A DNA stretch of 64,000 nt from DASWZN01 sp036404435 (GCA_036404435.1 DASWZN010000024.1:1-64000); one strand, 5' to 3'; positions 1 through 8,667 are shown, numbered from the stretch's first letter. Translations and numbers: made by a program. The notes: a model not told the origin generated them from the letters alone.

Positions 1-1
1 G

Positions 2-379
2 CTGATGGCGGGAAGCTGCGGGGACGCATATTACGTGTTTCAGTCAGGCGCTCCCGGCACGGCGGAGATGCGCAAACAGGTGGGCGACGCAAAGCTGCGC
101 GAATACTTCGCCCGATACGCGTGGGTCGATCCGGAGCAGTACGTGGGGCACTCCTCGCCGGCGGCGGTGTTTCTCCAGTTCGCCTCCCAGGACGGGCCGG
201 CGAGTTACGCGCAACACTGCGAAGACATCTTCGGCGAGCCGAAGCGCATGCAGATTTACGACGCTTCGCACGCGCTGAACGCGGAGGCGCGGCGGGACCG
301 CGTACTGTGGCTGGTAAAGCGCCTGCGCCTGAAATCGGTGGACCAGGACGAGCTTGCGAAAATCCCGGAGTTGAAGTAA
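2..379 (+). CDS. alpha/beta-hydrolase-fold protein, C-terminal part (cut by window start)
   Basis: The frame is open from base 2 to a TAA stop, so the true start lies outside the window. The visible 125 residues look like the end of an alpha/beta-hydrolase. A hydrophobic strand leads into ASQDG (about residues 61-65), where the acid of the triad usually sits. YDASHALN (about 86-93) offers the catalytic histidine. The GxSxG nucleophile elbow must lie upstream, so the substrate cannot be told. A dienelactone-hydrolase or S9-type relative is possible. No operon partner is visible downstream. Confidence 0.65.
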   Translation: MMAGSCGDAYYVFQSGAPGTAEMRKQVGDAKLREYFARYAWVDPEQYVGHSSPAAVFLQFASQDGPASYAQHCEDIFGEPKRMQIYDASHALNAEARRDRVLWLVKRLRLKSVDQDELAKIPELK

Positions 380-492
380 GCGTCGAACGCGGGGGCGCGA
401 TCTGCTGCAAATAACGCCCGAGGTGACGCGAGTCTGAATCACCGCCATCCGTGAGCCGCCGCGAGGGGGACCCACGCAAGGCCGAGAATAGC

Positions 493-515
493 TACCGATA
501 ATGACTATTAACGCC
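493..515 (+). repeat. bipartite 23-bp motif, copy A
   Basis: The sequence is TACCGATAA, 7 bases (TGACTAT), then TAACGCC. It is the first of four copies in the same orientation within 3.6 kb. The TAA of the left arm ends a plus-strand reading frame with the codons Tyr-Arg-stop. A right-arm-like TAACGCC also occurs alone at 412-418. The two-arm layout with a variable 7-base centre resembles a tyrosine-recombinase crossover site; this is inference. Confidence 0.6.
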
Positions 516-646
516 CTCGAAAGTGCCATTCCCGATGCACAAATGGCTGAGGCGACGTTACTTTCCGGGTGGGCGACAATCCGCCCAGTGAGCCGGATAC
601 CGCCAACACCTGCCTGATCGAGAGCGGAAATCCGTTGACGGGGTGA

Positions 647-1342
647 TCACCAGACGTGTGGTACCAACCGGTAACGCACCTTCTGGAGATATTCCTTGTA
701 GCCCTTCAGATCGCGTGCCAACAGCTTCTCCTCGCCAAAGATGCGCACAACGAGCAGCCCGACCATGGCGAGGCCTAAGAGAAGGCCGGAAATGGAGCCG
801 AGCAGCAACGCGCCACCAACGAACACTAGACTTGCCCCAAGATACATGGGGTGGCGAACAAAGCCGTAGACGCCCGTGTCAATGACATGCTGGCCGCGCT
901 CGGTCTGAATACGCACCAACTGCGACGCAAAGGTGTTATCGGTGAACGCGCGGAAGAAGGGAAAACTACCCCCGAGGAGCAAGATACCTCCGCATACTTC
1001 GCACCACAGCGGCAGGCGGGGTGTCCAACCGAAGCGCACATCCGGCGCCGGCACAACGATCAAAGCCAGGAAACACACTTTTATCCCGATGAGGATAGCC
1101 AAATCGGAGCGCGATTCACCGCCGCTGCCGGGCATGCGCATGCGCTCGGCCAGCAGCGCAGGGTCCCTGGAGCGAAGCCACCAGAGAATGGCGGCACCGA
1201 AGGATGCCCACCAGACACCGAAGATCCAGCCCTCCACCCAGCGCCAATCGCCCGACAGCCATAGCAGCAGGGCCGCTAACCCTAGAAAGCCAACGGGGGC
1301 GGCCACCAACATGAGCCCGGTGATGATCGGCGTGGGGCGCAT
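647..1342 (-). CDS. isoprenylcysteine carboxyl methyltransferase-like (ICMT/PEMT) membrane protein
   Basis: The 231-residue protein has about five hydrophobic segments and the RHPMYLG signature (residues 163-169), followed by a conserved Glu pair and an aromatic-rich C-terminal tail (about 203-225). This arrangement is typical of the ICMT/phospholipid-methyltransferase superfamily, integral membrane enzymes that use S-adenosylmethionine. The bacterial substrate is not predictable from sequence. The ATG at 1342 has no clear ribosome binding site. The gene sits alone between copies A and B of the 23-bp motif. Confidence 0.8.
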   Translation of the reverse strand: MRPTPIITGLMLVAAPVGFLGLAALLLWLSGDWRWVEGWIFGVWWASFGAAILWWLRSRDPALLAERMRMPGSGGESRSDLAILIGIKVCFLALIVVPAPDVRFGWTPRLPLWCEVCGGILLLGGSFPFFRAFTDNTFASQLVRIQTERGQHVIDTGVYGFVRHPMYLGASLVFVGGALLLGSISGLLLGLAMVGLLVVRIFGEEKLLARDLKGYKEYLQKVRYRLVPHVW

Positions 1343-1667
1343 CGGGAGCTGAAAACATCATACTGCCGAGACGTGCTTGCCTTCTACTGTCGGAGCGGAT
1401 TGCCGCGTGGGTTTGACAGGACCGCAAGACTCCTTCGGGCGGATCACGCGCGACGCGCGGATGTGCGCCGGTCGACGCGCCCCGAATGTGGGGTTGCGGG
1501 AAGTTGAGAGCCCGACGATCTGGTTCCGGGCGGATGACGCGCCACTCGGAAGTTGGACTGGCCCCCCGTTACGCGGAGTTCGGCCTGAATCCGGCTCGGC
1601 GGCCCAAGACTCGGCTTCTGGGATGCTGCCCCTCGGCGGGTCGGGCAGAATGGCGAGACAGAGCCTC
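1343..1667. other. non-genic stretch with a degenerate ~90-bp repeat
   Basis: No convincing gene is seen. TTCGGGCGGATCACGCGC at 1434-1451 recurs imperfectly at 1524-1542, about 90 bases on. A CAACTTCCGAGTGGCGC motif on the minus strand (1537-1553) is similar to sequences at about 557-574 and 4189-4205, which lie close to other copies of the 23-bp motif. Confidence 0.35.
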
Positions 1668-1690
1668 TACCGATAACCCGAAATAACGCT
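1668..1690 (+). repeat. bipartite 23-bp motif, copy B
   Basis: TACCGATAA, 7 bases (CCCGAAA), then TAACGCT. It has the same orientation and spacing as copies A, C and D. It again overlaps a Tyr-Arg-stop end of a plus-strand frame. Confidence 0.6.
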
Positions 1691-1814
1691 GGCGTCGAAG
1701 TAGCGTCGCCCGTGCCGGGCCGCCTGATTCCGGTGTTTGGGGCACTGCGTTTGCGGGCGTAAAGTGTCGTGTTGCCGGCTGGACTGGCTACTCGGCGGAG
1801 ACGGCGCAAGAACG

Positions 1815-2024
1815 CTACCGCTCGCCGCGGCGGCGCCGGACGAGCCAGGGCTCGATCGCGCCGGGGTTGTCGAGGACTTCGCGCTCGAGTTCGCGGATCT
1901 GCCGGTCGATCACCAGCCGCTCGACACCGGTTCCCAAGGTTGCGTCGCCAGTCTCGACCCGTTTCCGCGCGATAAAGGACAAGATGGCCTCGCACTGCTC
2001 GATGTGATGCACCGTGTTGCTCAC
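1815..2024 (-). CDS. small conserved-looking hypothetical protein (69 aa)
   Basis: The GTG start at 2024 overlaps the upstream gene's TGA in a GTGA arrangement and is preceded by GGAGG eight bases away, so the start is well supported and translation is probably coupled. The 69-residue product is charged and probably helical, with an IDRQIRELEREVL stretch and an Arg-rich C-terminus. I recognise no domain. It could act with the product of the coupled gene. Confidence 0.55.
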   Translation of the reverse strand: MSNTVHHIEQCEAILSFIARKRVETGDATLGTGVERLVIDRQIRELEREVLDNPGAIEPWLVRRRRGER

Positions 2025-2281
2025 GGCCTGCCCTCCTGCCTGATCAAGCCCTGGGTCGGCCCGTCCCACTTGTGTTGCGGGTCCGGAACGAAGGTCAGGT
2101 TGTCATACGGGCGCACGGCGACAAGCCAGCCGCCTGCAATCTTGGCTCTGTAAATAGTGAAGTTGGCGGACGTGGTGTTGATTCGATTCGGAACCAGATC
2201 GAAGCAAAGCAGCTCCTTTTCGGATGCTGCTTGCCTCATCCGATGCCACGTGCTTGAGTCCCGTTCAAGAAGATCCAACAT
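2021..2281 (-). CDS. hypothetical protein (86 aa) coupled to downstream small gene
   Basis: The ATG at 2281 follows GAGGGAGAG, a good ribosome binding site, and gives an 86-residue soluble protein. The C-terminal half has the character of a compact beta fold, with a GGWLVAV strand followed by LTFVPDPQHKWDG. No catalytic motif or known domain is recognised. The 3' end overlaps the next gene by 4 bases, so the two form a small two-gene operon lying between motif copies B and C. Confidence 0.55.
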   Translation of the reverse strand: MLDLLERDSSTWHRMRQAASEKELLCFDLVPNRINTTSANFTIYRAKIAGGWLVAVRPYDNLTFVPDPQHKWDGPTQGLIRQEGRP

Positions 2282-2362
2282 GACCGCTCTCCCTCTCGCT
2301 GGTTCCGTAAACCCCCAAGAAGGCGAGGACAGAACCCTGTCCCAGCCGTCCTCCAATGCTCC

Positions 2363-2830
2363 TCAGACCAGGCTGTGAATGCCCTGCGTACGGAACTCGT
2401 ATCGTTCGATCGCGATGGCAGCCAGGCCGCTCTCGCTCCGAACCACGCGGCCCGTCGTGACCACCTTCAGCGCGCACTTGTGGTCCAGCAGCGCCGGCCA
2501 GTTTAGCGCCACTTCCAGCCGCGCTCCCAACGCCAGCGGCCTCTCGGTGGTGAACAGCACACCATTCGAGCTCATGTTGACAGTCTTGCCGAACCCCACT
2601 TCGACTGTGTTCCGCGTGAACACCTTGTAGCGCACGTCCTGTTCGATGGGAAACCTGACCGCGCATCGCTGGTCGAATCGGCACGCCTGGACGCCGGCGC
2701 CAGGCAGCGCCGAGGTTTCTTCTCCCATGGCCTGGAACATGTCCTTTTCTATGTTCCAGCGGCCGCCTCTCATCGGAAGCACCGCTGCGTTGCCGAGAGT
2801 TTGTAGCATCATGTCACTAGTAAACGCCAT
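2363..2830 (-). CDS. PilZ-domain protein
   Basis: The 155-residue protein has the PilZ signature: RCAVR (RxxxR, residues 55-59) and NMSSNG (N/DxSxxG, about 85-90), followed by alternating beta strands. These residues bind cyclic di-GMP in characterised PilZ proteins, so a c-di-GMP receptor role is likely. No effector domain is attached. The first 45 residues are unlike PilZ; an internal start at Met7 or Met31 is possible because the ATG at 2830 lacks an obvious ribosome binding site. Confidence 0.75.
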   Translation of the reverse strand: MAFTSDMMLQTLGNAAVLPMRGGRWNIEKDMFQAMGEETSALPGAGVQACRFDQRCAVRFPIEQDVRYKVFTRNTVEVGFGKTVNMSSNGVLFTTERPLALGARLEVALNWPALLDHKCALKVVTTGRVVRSESGLAAIAIERYEFRTQGIHSLV

Positions 2831-3154
2831 TTGGGCCGGATTTGCCTATAGTCGAAACGTCTCAATTTCACGTCGGCACGTCGGTACCAGGATGGACTTC
2901 CAGTACCGCGACGCGCGGCCTTTCGTTCCTATCGAGATATAGCCGGCCACCGGAGCCCCTTTGGGAGATGGCCAGATTGTGGGGTCCAGCAGTCCCAACG
3001 TACTGCTACGGAGGTTCCGGGCGACGGCCGACGGGCGCTAGAGGAGAGCTACGAGGGCTGGTTCTGCTTGTCCGGGGCTCCGAGTTCCGCGGCTACTGGC
3101 CTCTCGGACGGGAGGTGCTCGGACCGCAGTGCTCCAGTCGGCCGAGGCCTTAGT
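2831..3154. other. intergenic stretch with no recognised gene
   Basis: No supported gene is seen. A plus-strand frame runs through the right half and ends Ser-Tyr-Arg-stop exactly at motif copy C. It could be the decayed end of a small gene, but it has no clear start or recognised domain. Confidence 0.3.
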
Positions 3155-3177
3155 TACCGATAAGGCTCCACAACGCC
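3155..3177 (+). repeat. bipartite 23-bp motif, copy C
   Basis: TACCGATAA, 7 bases (GGCTCCA), then CAACGCC. Same orientation and spacing as the other copies. The right arm differs by one base. Confidence 0.6.
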
Positions 3178-3273
3178 CGCGCCCAGTGGTCGGCGTGTCT
3201 GGCTGCTCTCTTGGTTGGCTTCAGACCGGCTACCATGTCGCCCGGAGCCAGTGTACACTCGTTTCTTAACCAC

Positions 3274-3789
3274 ATGAACACATTCAACCACTCCATCCTA
3301 GAAGCCGCCCTTGTTGGTCTCGAGGCCCGGAAGAAGGGCATTGAGGCTCAGATTGCTGAAGTCCGAGCCATGCTAGGCAGTCGCCCCGGCCAGGCCGCTG
3401 CAACGCCGGAAGCCACTCCACGCAAGCGCCGGAGGTTCTCCGCTGCGACTCGACGCCGCATGAAGGAAGTCCAACAGCGTCGGTGGGCGAAGATCCGGGG
3501 AGCATCTGCGCCGCCAGCGCAAGCCAGACCGGAAGCACCGAAGGCCAAACGGAAGCTCTCAGCGGCTGGCAGGAAGGCCATCCAAGAGGCGGTGAAAAGA
3601 CGGTGGGCGCAAAAGCGAGCGGAAGCCGCGAAGGCCGCATCCGCCAGGAGGAAGGCCGTTGTCAAGAAGGCAGCGCCGGCAAGAGCGACGAAGAAGAGTG
3701 CGCCCCGCGAGAAAGCGGTGCTGAAGAAGGCAACTGCGAAGAAGGCGGCCCCAGCTCCCGCGCCGGCTGTGGCCGCGCCTGCGGCTTAG
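3274..3789 (+). CDS. histone H1-like, Lys/Ala-rich DNA-binding protein
   Basis: Starting at the ATG at 3274, the 171-residue protein has a short helical N-terminus, two related basic modules (RRRFSAATRRRMKEVQQRRW and KRKLSAAGRKAIQEAVKRRW), and a long Lys/Ala/Pro tail with KKAAPARATKK-type repeats. This resembles bacterial H1/HC1-like nucleoid proteins whose tails bind DNA non-specifically. The paired basic modules each end in Arg-Arg-Trp-Ala, suggesting an internal duplication. An upstream in-frame ATG at 3211 is possible but less family-like. It lies between motif copies C and D. Confidence 0.7.
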   Translation: MNTFNHSILEAALVGLEARKKGIEAQIAEVRAMLGSRPGQAAATPEATPRKRRRFSAATRRRMKEVQQRRWAKIRGASAPPAQARPEAPKAKRKLSAAGRKAIQEAVKRRWAQKRAEAAKAASARRKAVVKKAAPARATKKSAPREKAVLKKATAKKAAPAPAPAVAAPAA

Positions 3790-3850
3790 TAGCGGTTCCA
3801 GAGGGTCGATTGTCGGCGAACGCCGGCCGGAAGTGGATCGTAAGTAAGCG

Positions 3851-4078
3851 ATGGAAAAGCTCAATCACGGAGACTCGAAGGTGCGATCGAGCCGCGGTAG
3901 TAGGCTGTTCAAGGACGCTGTCAATGCGGCCAAGACAGCAGCGAAACAGTCGGGGGAAACGCGGTACGTGCATCTCGGGATGGCCGGGTTTGTGGTGCTC
4001 GCATATCCGACGCCTGGAACGGTCAAGATCGTGCGACCTCCGAAGCTGCGCGGAAGCGCGCCACAGCGTTACCGATAA
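3851..4078 (+). CDS. small hypothetical protein (75 aa) ending inside motif copy D
   Basis: The 75-residue frame begins with ATG at 3851 and encodes a basic protein with one hydrophobic stretch (LGMAGFVVLAYPTPG, about residues 42-56). Its last codons and stop are formed by the left arm of motif copy D. No family is recognised. It follows the H1-like gene in the same direction and could be cotranscribed with it. Confidence 0.45.
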   Translation: MEKLNHGDSKVRSSRGSRLFKDAVNAAKTAAKQSGETRYVHLGMAGFVVLAYPTPGTVKIVRPPKLRGSAPQRYR

Positions 4079-4092
4079 CACCAGATAACGCC
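4070..4092 (+). repeat. bipartite 23-bp motif, copy D
   Basis: TACCGATAA, 7 bases (CACCAGA), then TAACGCC. In this copy flanking bases also make an inverted pair, GCGTTA at 4067-4072 and TAACGC at 4086-4091, which the other copies do not conserve. Confidence 0.6.
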
Positions 4093-4274
4093 ACGCCTGC
4101 GCCGTGAGCCGCGGCCGCTTTCGATCTCGCTCCCTGCCTAGCCCTCGTGCCACAGCTCCCGCAATCTCCCACAACACGATTTCCCCCAACTTCCGGGTGG
4201 CCCACCATGTGAGAGTTGAGATTCTTGGGTCAATACTGCGGCACTGCGTTTCGGCAGGGAGATGGCGCCGCAGT

Positions 4275-4820
4275 TCAAGCGGGCGGTTTGGAAGGTGTAC
4301 TGAACGGCGGATGCGGGTGCCAGCCGGTGAGGTGCTTGTAGCTTTCGAGAGCGTTGTAGAGGATTGGACAGAGCGCGGCCCAGCGGGCCAGCGACGACGG
4401 GCGGCCGCCGAGCGAGTGGGTGCCGACCGCGACGTGGGGGAAGTCGCGGCAAATCCCTGGGCGGGCTTCGTAGATCATGCAGAGGTTGCCGTCCAGGAAC
4501 ACGCACCTTTCCCCCGAACTCAGCAGGGTTCGTGAGGTGGGCGCGTCGGGATCGGGGACGGTGTAGAGGCGGGCGACCGCCTCCGGCGTGGTGCCGAGGC
4601 ACCACGCGATGTTTTCGATCTCCGGCTTGCTGACGGAAACCACCGAATGGCGACAGCAATTCGCGCAGGCGAGGCAGTCCACGTGCCGCTGCACGTCGCT
4701 AGCCAGGATTTGAAACGGCTTGTCGGCGTAGCGGTGGGCACAGAGGTAGCGGCGAAAGGTGCGGTTCTCTTCCGCCTTCGCGGTTCCGAGCCGAAAGACT
4801 TCGGCCAAATCGGTGACCAC
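4275..4820 (-). CDS. YkgJ-family Fe/Zn-binding cysteine-cluster protein
   Basis: The 181-residue protein has the family's cluster, DCLACANCCRH (Cys49, 52, 55, 56), and later cysteines in GERCVFLDGNLC and RPGICRDFP, matching the eight-Cys pattern of the YkgJ family. Members are thought to bind zinc or iron-sulfur; no reaction is established for this one. The start is GTG at 4820. It is a single gene on the minus strand just beyond motif copy D. Confidence 0.8.
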   Translation of the reverse strand: MVTDLAEVFRLGTAKAEENRTFRRYLCAHRYADKPFQILASDVQRHVDCLACANCCRHSVVSVSKPEIENIAWCLGTTPEAVARLYTVPDPDAPTSRTLLSSGERCVFLDGNLCMIYEARPGICRDFPHVAVGTHSLGGRPSSLARWAALCPILYNALESYKHLTGWHPHPPFSTPSKPPA

Positions 4821-5180
4821 GCCTAAGACTACTCCTGAGCTGCAGGGAAGGCAAGACAGAGCCTAAAACAAGCCCCGTCAAGGTGAGGAAACCTCGGAGG
4901 TGTTGCATCGTGGTTCCCTCTGCTGGCCTCATTATGTCATGTCGCGGCGGCGGGAGATACCCCCGACCTCCTCGGCGTTGGCTATTGGCCAGGATTCCCG
5001 TTTTGCCATCGTCTCGATGACCCCCCAGGTCATCCCTCGGCAGGGTTGCTTCCCAGCAGAGCCCGCTTCCGTTTCGCCTGGCAGAGCCATTGTCCCAGAT
5101 CCTCGCTCTTCTCCAGGCATGGGATGCGCCAAGGAACAGAATGGTAGACGTCGGGCCAGCATCTGGGGTCTGCCAGGGAA
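4821..5180. other. intergenic stretch, nothing recognised
   Basis: About 360 bases between two minus-strand genes. No credible coding frame, RNA gene or clear repeat was seen. Confidence 0.3.
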
Positions 5181-6092
5181 CTACTTCGACTCTCCGGATA
5201 CGCCGGGCGTGAACGCGAATTCAGTGTTATGGAATTCGCCGTAGATATGCCGAACTGCGTATCCGTGCGTGCGGAGGAACCCGATCACCTCGGCGGAACT
5301 GGTGGCCATGTTCGCGAGTTGCTTGTCGATCAGTTCAACTTCAACCACCGGGTGGTAGCGGTCCAGAGTTTCCGAGGCGCCCTTCAGCACCAGTAGTTCC
5401 GCTCCCTCCACGTCTATCTTGATGACATCCACGCGGGTCACCCCGCTTTCCCGGACGATATCATCCAGCCGGCGGGTGCGTACACGATAGGTCCGCGCAA
5501 TGGGGCCGGCCAGAGCTGCATTCGCCTTCGAGAGCGAACTGGCTCCTGCGTTTTCGCGCGTCGCGGCGAAAAAGTCGGCCATGCCCTCGGAATCGGAGCA
5601 AGCCACCGGCTCGACTGTGACCTGGGATGCTCCGCTTTCCCGAATGTCGGCCCGGAGCCTGCGAATCGTTTCCGGGTTCGGCTCAATCGCCAGCACATGT
5701 CCACCTGGACCCACCATCGGCGCGGCTTTGAGAGAGTAATAGCCGATGTGGGCGCCCACATCCACGAAGACCCCGCCGCGTGGAATGCTCTTTGAGAGAC
5801 CAAGCCAGGTTTCCCGCTCCCACACTCCCGTTGCCAGGATGGTGCGGTCAAGGCCGTCCTGGGAATCGAGCTGCAAGTGCAAGTGGGGCTCAACCTCGAC
5901 CCAAACCGGAACGGACGGCCACAACACGCGTACCAAGCCGGGAGGCAGTCCTCTGCCGCCGTTGTGTCGCCACACGTGATCGAGCGCGAGACAGGTTCTG
6001 TCTCGAGCCGCCTGGCTCATTGTCACGCCCAGAACGGCGATTGTCAGCACAAGAACAATCACGAAGGCGCTCCAACGGAGAGCTTGTTTCAT
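5181..6092 (-). CDS. FkbM-family SAM methyltransferase with N-terminal membrane anchor
   Basis: The 303-residue protein starts with one hydrophobic segment (about residues 8-27), probably a signal anchor. The methyltransferase domain follows: motif I FVDVGAHIGYYSL (about 109-121), an acidic IEPNPE, and KIDVEGAELLVLKG (about 224-237), the FkbM hallmark. FkbM enzymes usually O-methylate sugars or polyketides. The substrate is unknown, and no glycan gene is adjacent. Fusion to an anchor suggests it works at the membrane. Confidence 0.8.
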   Translation of the reverse strand: MKQALRWSAFVIVLVLTIAVLGVTMSQAARDRTCLALDHVWRHNGGRGLPPGLVRVLWPSVPVWVEVEPHLHLQLDSQDGLDRTILATGVWERETWLGLSKSIPRGGVFVDVGAHIGYYSLKAAPMVGPGGHVLAIEPNPETIRRLRADIRESGASQVTVEPVACSDSEGMADFFAATRENAGASSLSKANAALAGPIARTYRVRTRRLDDIVRESGVTRVDVIKIDVEGAELLVLKGASETLDRYHPVVEVELIDKQLANMATSSAEVIGFLRTHGYAVRHIYGEFHNTEFAFTPGVSGESK

Positions 6093-6228
6093 TGCGGTGA
6101 GTATACCGCGTCCCGGCGCCGTGTCGTTCGGCTGTTTTCGATTTCGAACAGTTTGTTCCGCGAACGGATGCAGGATGCCAGTCCGTTTGCTGCATGAGCC
6201 AGCCGCGCTGCGTGATATCCACGCGTTC

Positions 6229-6950
6229 CTACGTCCCGCCTGACCTCATAGGCACAAACAACACGCGCCCTGCGGAGCGGCGCCGGATCCGGCCGTTTGC
6301 GTCTTTCTCGATCAGCACCAACTCCTGGTTCCACCTGAGGCCAACCGGCGCCACCAGGCGTCCGCCATTCGCAAGTTGGTCAATGAGCGCCTGAGGGACC
6401 TCCGGCGGCGCCGCCGTGACCATGATTCCATCGAATGGCGCCTGTTCTGGCCAGCCTTTGTAACCGTCCCCTTGACGCACCGTTACGTTGCGATATCCGA
6501 GATCGCTTAGGATGTGGCGCGCCGATTTCGCCAGTTCCGGAACAATCTCAATCGTGTACACCTGTTGCGCCAGTTGCGAGAGGACCGCTGCCTGGTAGCC
6601 CGACCCGGTTCCGATCTCCAGCACGCGATCCGTTTTGCGCGGAGCAAGCAGATCTGTCATCAGCGCCACGACATACGGCTGGGAAATCGTGCCTCATAGC
6701 CGATCGGAACCGGATGGTCGTCGTAGGCCATCGGTTGGCTGGCAATGGGTACAAACAGATGACGTGGAGTGGCGCGCAGCACGCGCAAAAGCGCCGCGCT
6801 ACGGATGCCGCGGCTCTCAATCTGCTCACGCACCATGCGTTCACGATCCGCGGCGTACGGGTCAGCCGAGACCAGAAGACCCGTCAGCGAAAGAGCCAGG
6901 ATGGCGGGAAAAATGTGCCCGCGGCGTGAGTCATGCCGACGATCGAGCAC
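6229..6950 (-). pseudogene. pcm: frameshifted protein-L-isoaspartate O-methyltransferase with signal peptide
   Basis: Two overlapping minus-strand frames make one PCMT. The first part (from 6950) has a signal-like segment and the family sequence VREQIESRGI, LFVP and HPVPIGY. The second continues with QPYVVALMTDLL, motif I LEIGTGSGYQAAVLSQL and DGIMVTAAPPEVP. A one-base deletion near 6694-6696 separates them: restoring one G gives GYGGTISQPYVV. It is a decayed gene or a sequencing error. An intact enzyme would repair isoaspartyl residues, here probably outside the cytoplasm. Confidence 0.85.
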
Positions 6951-7244
6951 GGCAAGCCTCCCCGGTCCATTCTAGGTCAAACGGCCAGACTTCAGTCTGG
7001 GTGGACAAACGATGGGAAGCCAGCATCGACGGCGGAGGCGATGCTGTTCCCATCCTTCCATGCTCGTCTGACGTTGTGCCCACCCGCCGCCAACAGTGAC
7101 CAGAAGGGGAAGCTGTTGGCAAATCTCCTTCTCGCCGGCGTCGTTTCGGGGAACCCCAGCCGTTTCGGCATTTTGGCTTGCTGTCCCCGCCACCCCGAGG
7201 TAAGGTCCAGTTAGCTAGCGATATGGCCCATTAAGAGGACTGAA

Positions 7245-7682
7245 ATGAATGAGTTAACCTTGGCGAACAGGGCTTCAGACTGGCACCGGCTGAAGGCTCT
7301 GGTGCTAGATAGCGTTTCTTCCCCGATTACCCGGCGGGTCTACAATCTCGGGCTGGACGAGTTCATCGCCTGGTACGGACAGGCCCCGCGGCCCGGCTTT
7401 ACGAAGGCCACCGTGCATGCCTGGCGGGCGGAACTCGAGGCCCGCGGCCTCGGGTCTGTCTCCATCAACGTCCGGATCACCGCTGTGCGGAAACTGGCGG
7501 TCGAGGCGGCCGACAACGGGCTGCTGGCGCCGGAACTGGCCGCCGGCATCACGCGCGTCAAGGGCGCCAAGTCAACAGGCCGCGGGATATATCGACGGAG
7601 CACTGCTGGGTCACTCTTCCCAAGCGTCGAAGCCAGCCGGCACCGTGTACGGAAACTGCCTTGCCTGGGAGGGCTGCTTTAG
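7245..7682 (+). pseudogene. truncated tyrosine recombinase, N-terminal core-binding domain only
   Basis: The first ~110 residues match the SAM-like core-binding domain of XerC/XerD-type recombinases (SPITRRVYNLGLDEFIAWY, then VNVR-like helices and NGLLAPELAAGITRVKGAKS). After that the sequence loses all resemblance, and the Arg/His/Tyr catalytic domain is missing. The stop comes at 7682. It is a relic of a mobile-element integrase. It lies 3 kb from the array of bipartite motifs. Confidence 0.75.
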
Positions 7683-7803
7683 GTAGCAAATGCAAGAAGG
7701 AACCCGCTCCGTCCTAGCTGTACGAGACCCAAGGATTCTCGGACGATCCTCCCGCGCGCACATCGAGCGCGCCTCCGGTAGTGCTTGGCATTCACATCGG
7801 CTC

Positions 7804-8667
7804 TTAAGCGCCCGTAGCGCCCGCACTCTTGAGGAGTTGCACTACCTCCTGATGACCATTCTGCGTTGCCAACATCAACGCAGTGTAGCCTTGGTACTGC
7901 TTGACGTTCACATCAGCTTTGGCCGCGAGTAGCGCCCGCACCACCTCCAGGTGACCATTCTGCGACGCCACTATCAACGCCGTCAGGTTATTCCATAGCG
8001 TCTTGGCGTTTACATCGGCTTTAGCAGCGAGTAGCGCCCGCACTACCTCCAGGTGGCCATTCTCCGAAGCCGCTATCAACGCCGTGGCGCCTTGGCCCGC
8101 CTTGGTGTTCACATCGGCCTTGGCGGAGAGCAACGCCCGCACAACCTCCGTGTGGCCCTCCCGCGACGCCAATATCAACGCCGTGGCGCCTTGGAACTGC
8201 TTGGCACTCACATCGGCTTTGGCGGCGAGCAACATCCGCACCGCATCCAGGCGGCCCTGCTCCGAAGCCGTTATCAGCGCCGTGTAGTAGTTGACCCCCA
8301 CGGCTTCCACATCGGCCTTGGCGGCGAGCAGCACGCGCACAACCTCCGTGTGCCCACCGAACGACGCGATGATCAACGCCGTGTTGTCGCCTTCTCCCCT
8401 GGCATTCACATTGGCTTTGGCAGCGAGCAAAGCCCCGACGACCTCCACGTGTCCCCCAGCCGACGCCACCATCAATGGGGTGCCACCGGCTCCCCTGGCA
8501 TTCACATCGGCCCCGGCGGCGAGCAGCGCGTTGACACGAGGGAGGTCACCCTTGCGAGCCGCGTCGGTGAGATCATTCCCTTGCGCGTTGGCTCGTTGAC
8601 CTGCTACAACGCAGGCCAACACCGCCAGAACGCCCAAGACTAACGAGTGTTGTCGGAAACATGTCAT
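7804..8667 (-). CDS. secreted ankyrin-repeat protein
   Basis: The ATG at 8667 follows GGAAGGAG by nine bases and is preferred over an upstream in-frame ATG. A signal peptide (residues ~8-29, ending near AxA) is followed by about eight ankyrin repeats of ~33 residues with the consensus G-TALI-AS-GH-EVVR-LLAAKADVNAK. This length and make-up fit exported bacterial ankyrin proteins that mediate protein binding; partners are unknown. The near-identical repeats at DNA level suggest recent internal amplification. Its upstream region contains a dispersed repeat. Confidence 0.85.
   Translation of the reverse strand: MTCFRQHSLVLGVLAVLACVVAGQRANAQGNDLTDAARKGDLPRVNALLAAGADVNARGAGGTPLMVASAGGHVEVVGALLAAKANVNARGEGDNTALIIASFGGHTEVVRVLLAAKADVEAVGVNYYTALITASEQGRLDAVRMLLAAKADVSAKQFQGATALILASREGHTEVVRALLSAKADVNTKAGQGATALIAASENGHLEVVRALLAAKADVNAKTLWNNLTALIVASQNGHLEVVRALLAAKADVNVKQYQGYTALMLATQNGHQEVVQLLKSAGATGA

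Noticed and set aside
493..4092. Classical integron attC sites
   Set aside because: The sites lack the conserved GTTRRRY/RYYYAAC pairs and long imperfect palindrome of attC, and no intI is in the window.
7930..8560. Regular ~99-bp repeats that could suggest a CRISPR-like or satellite array
   Set aside because: They encode the ankyrin repeats in frame and have no spacers.
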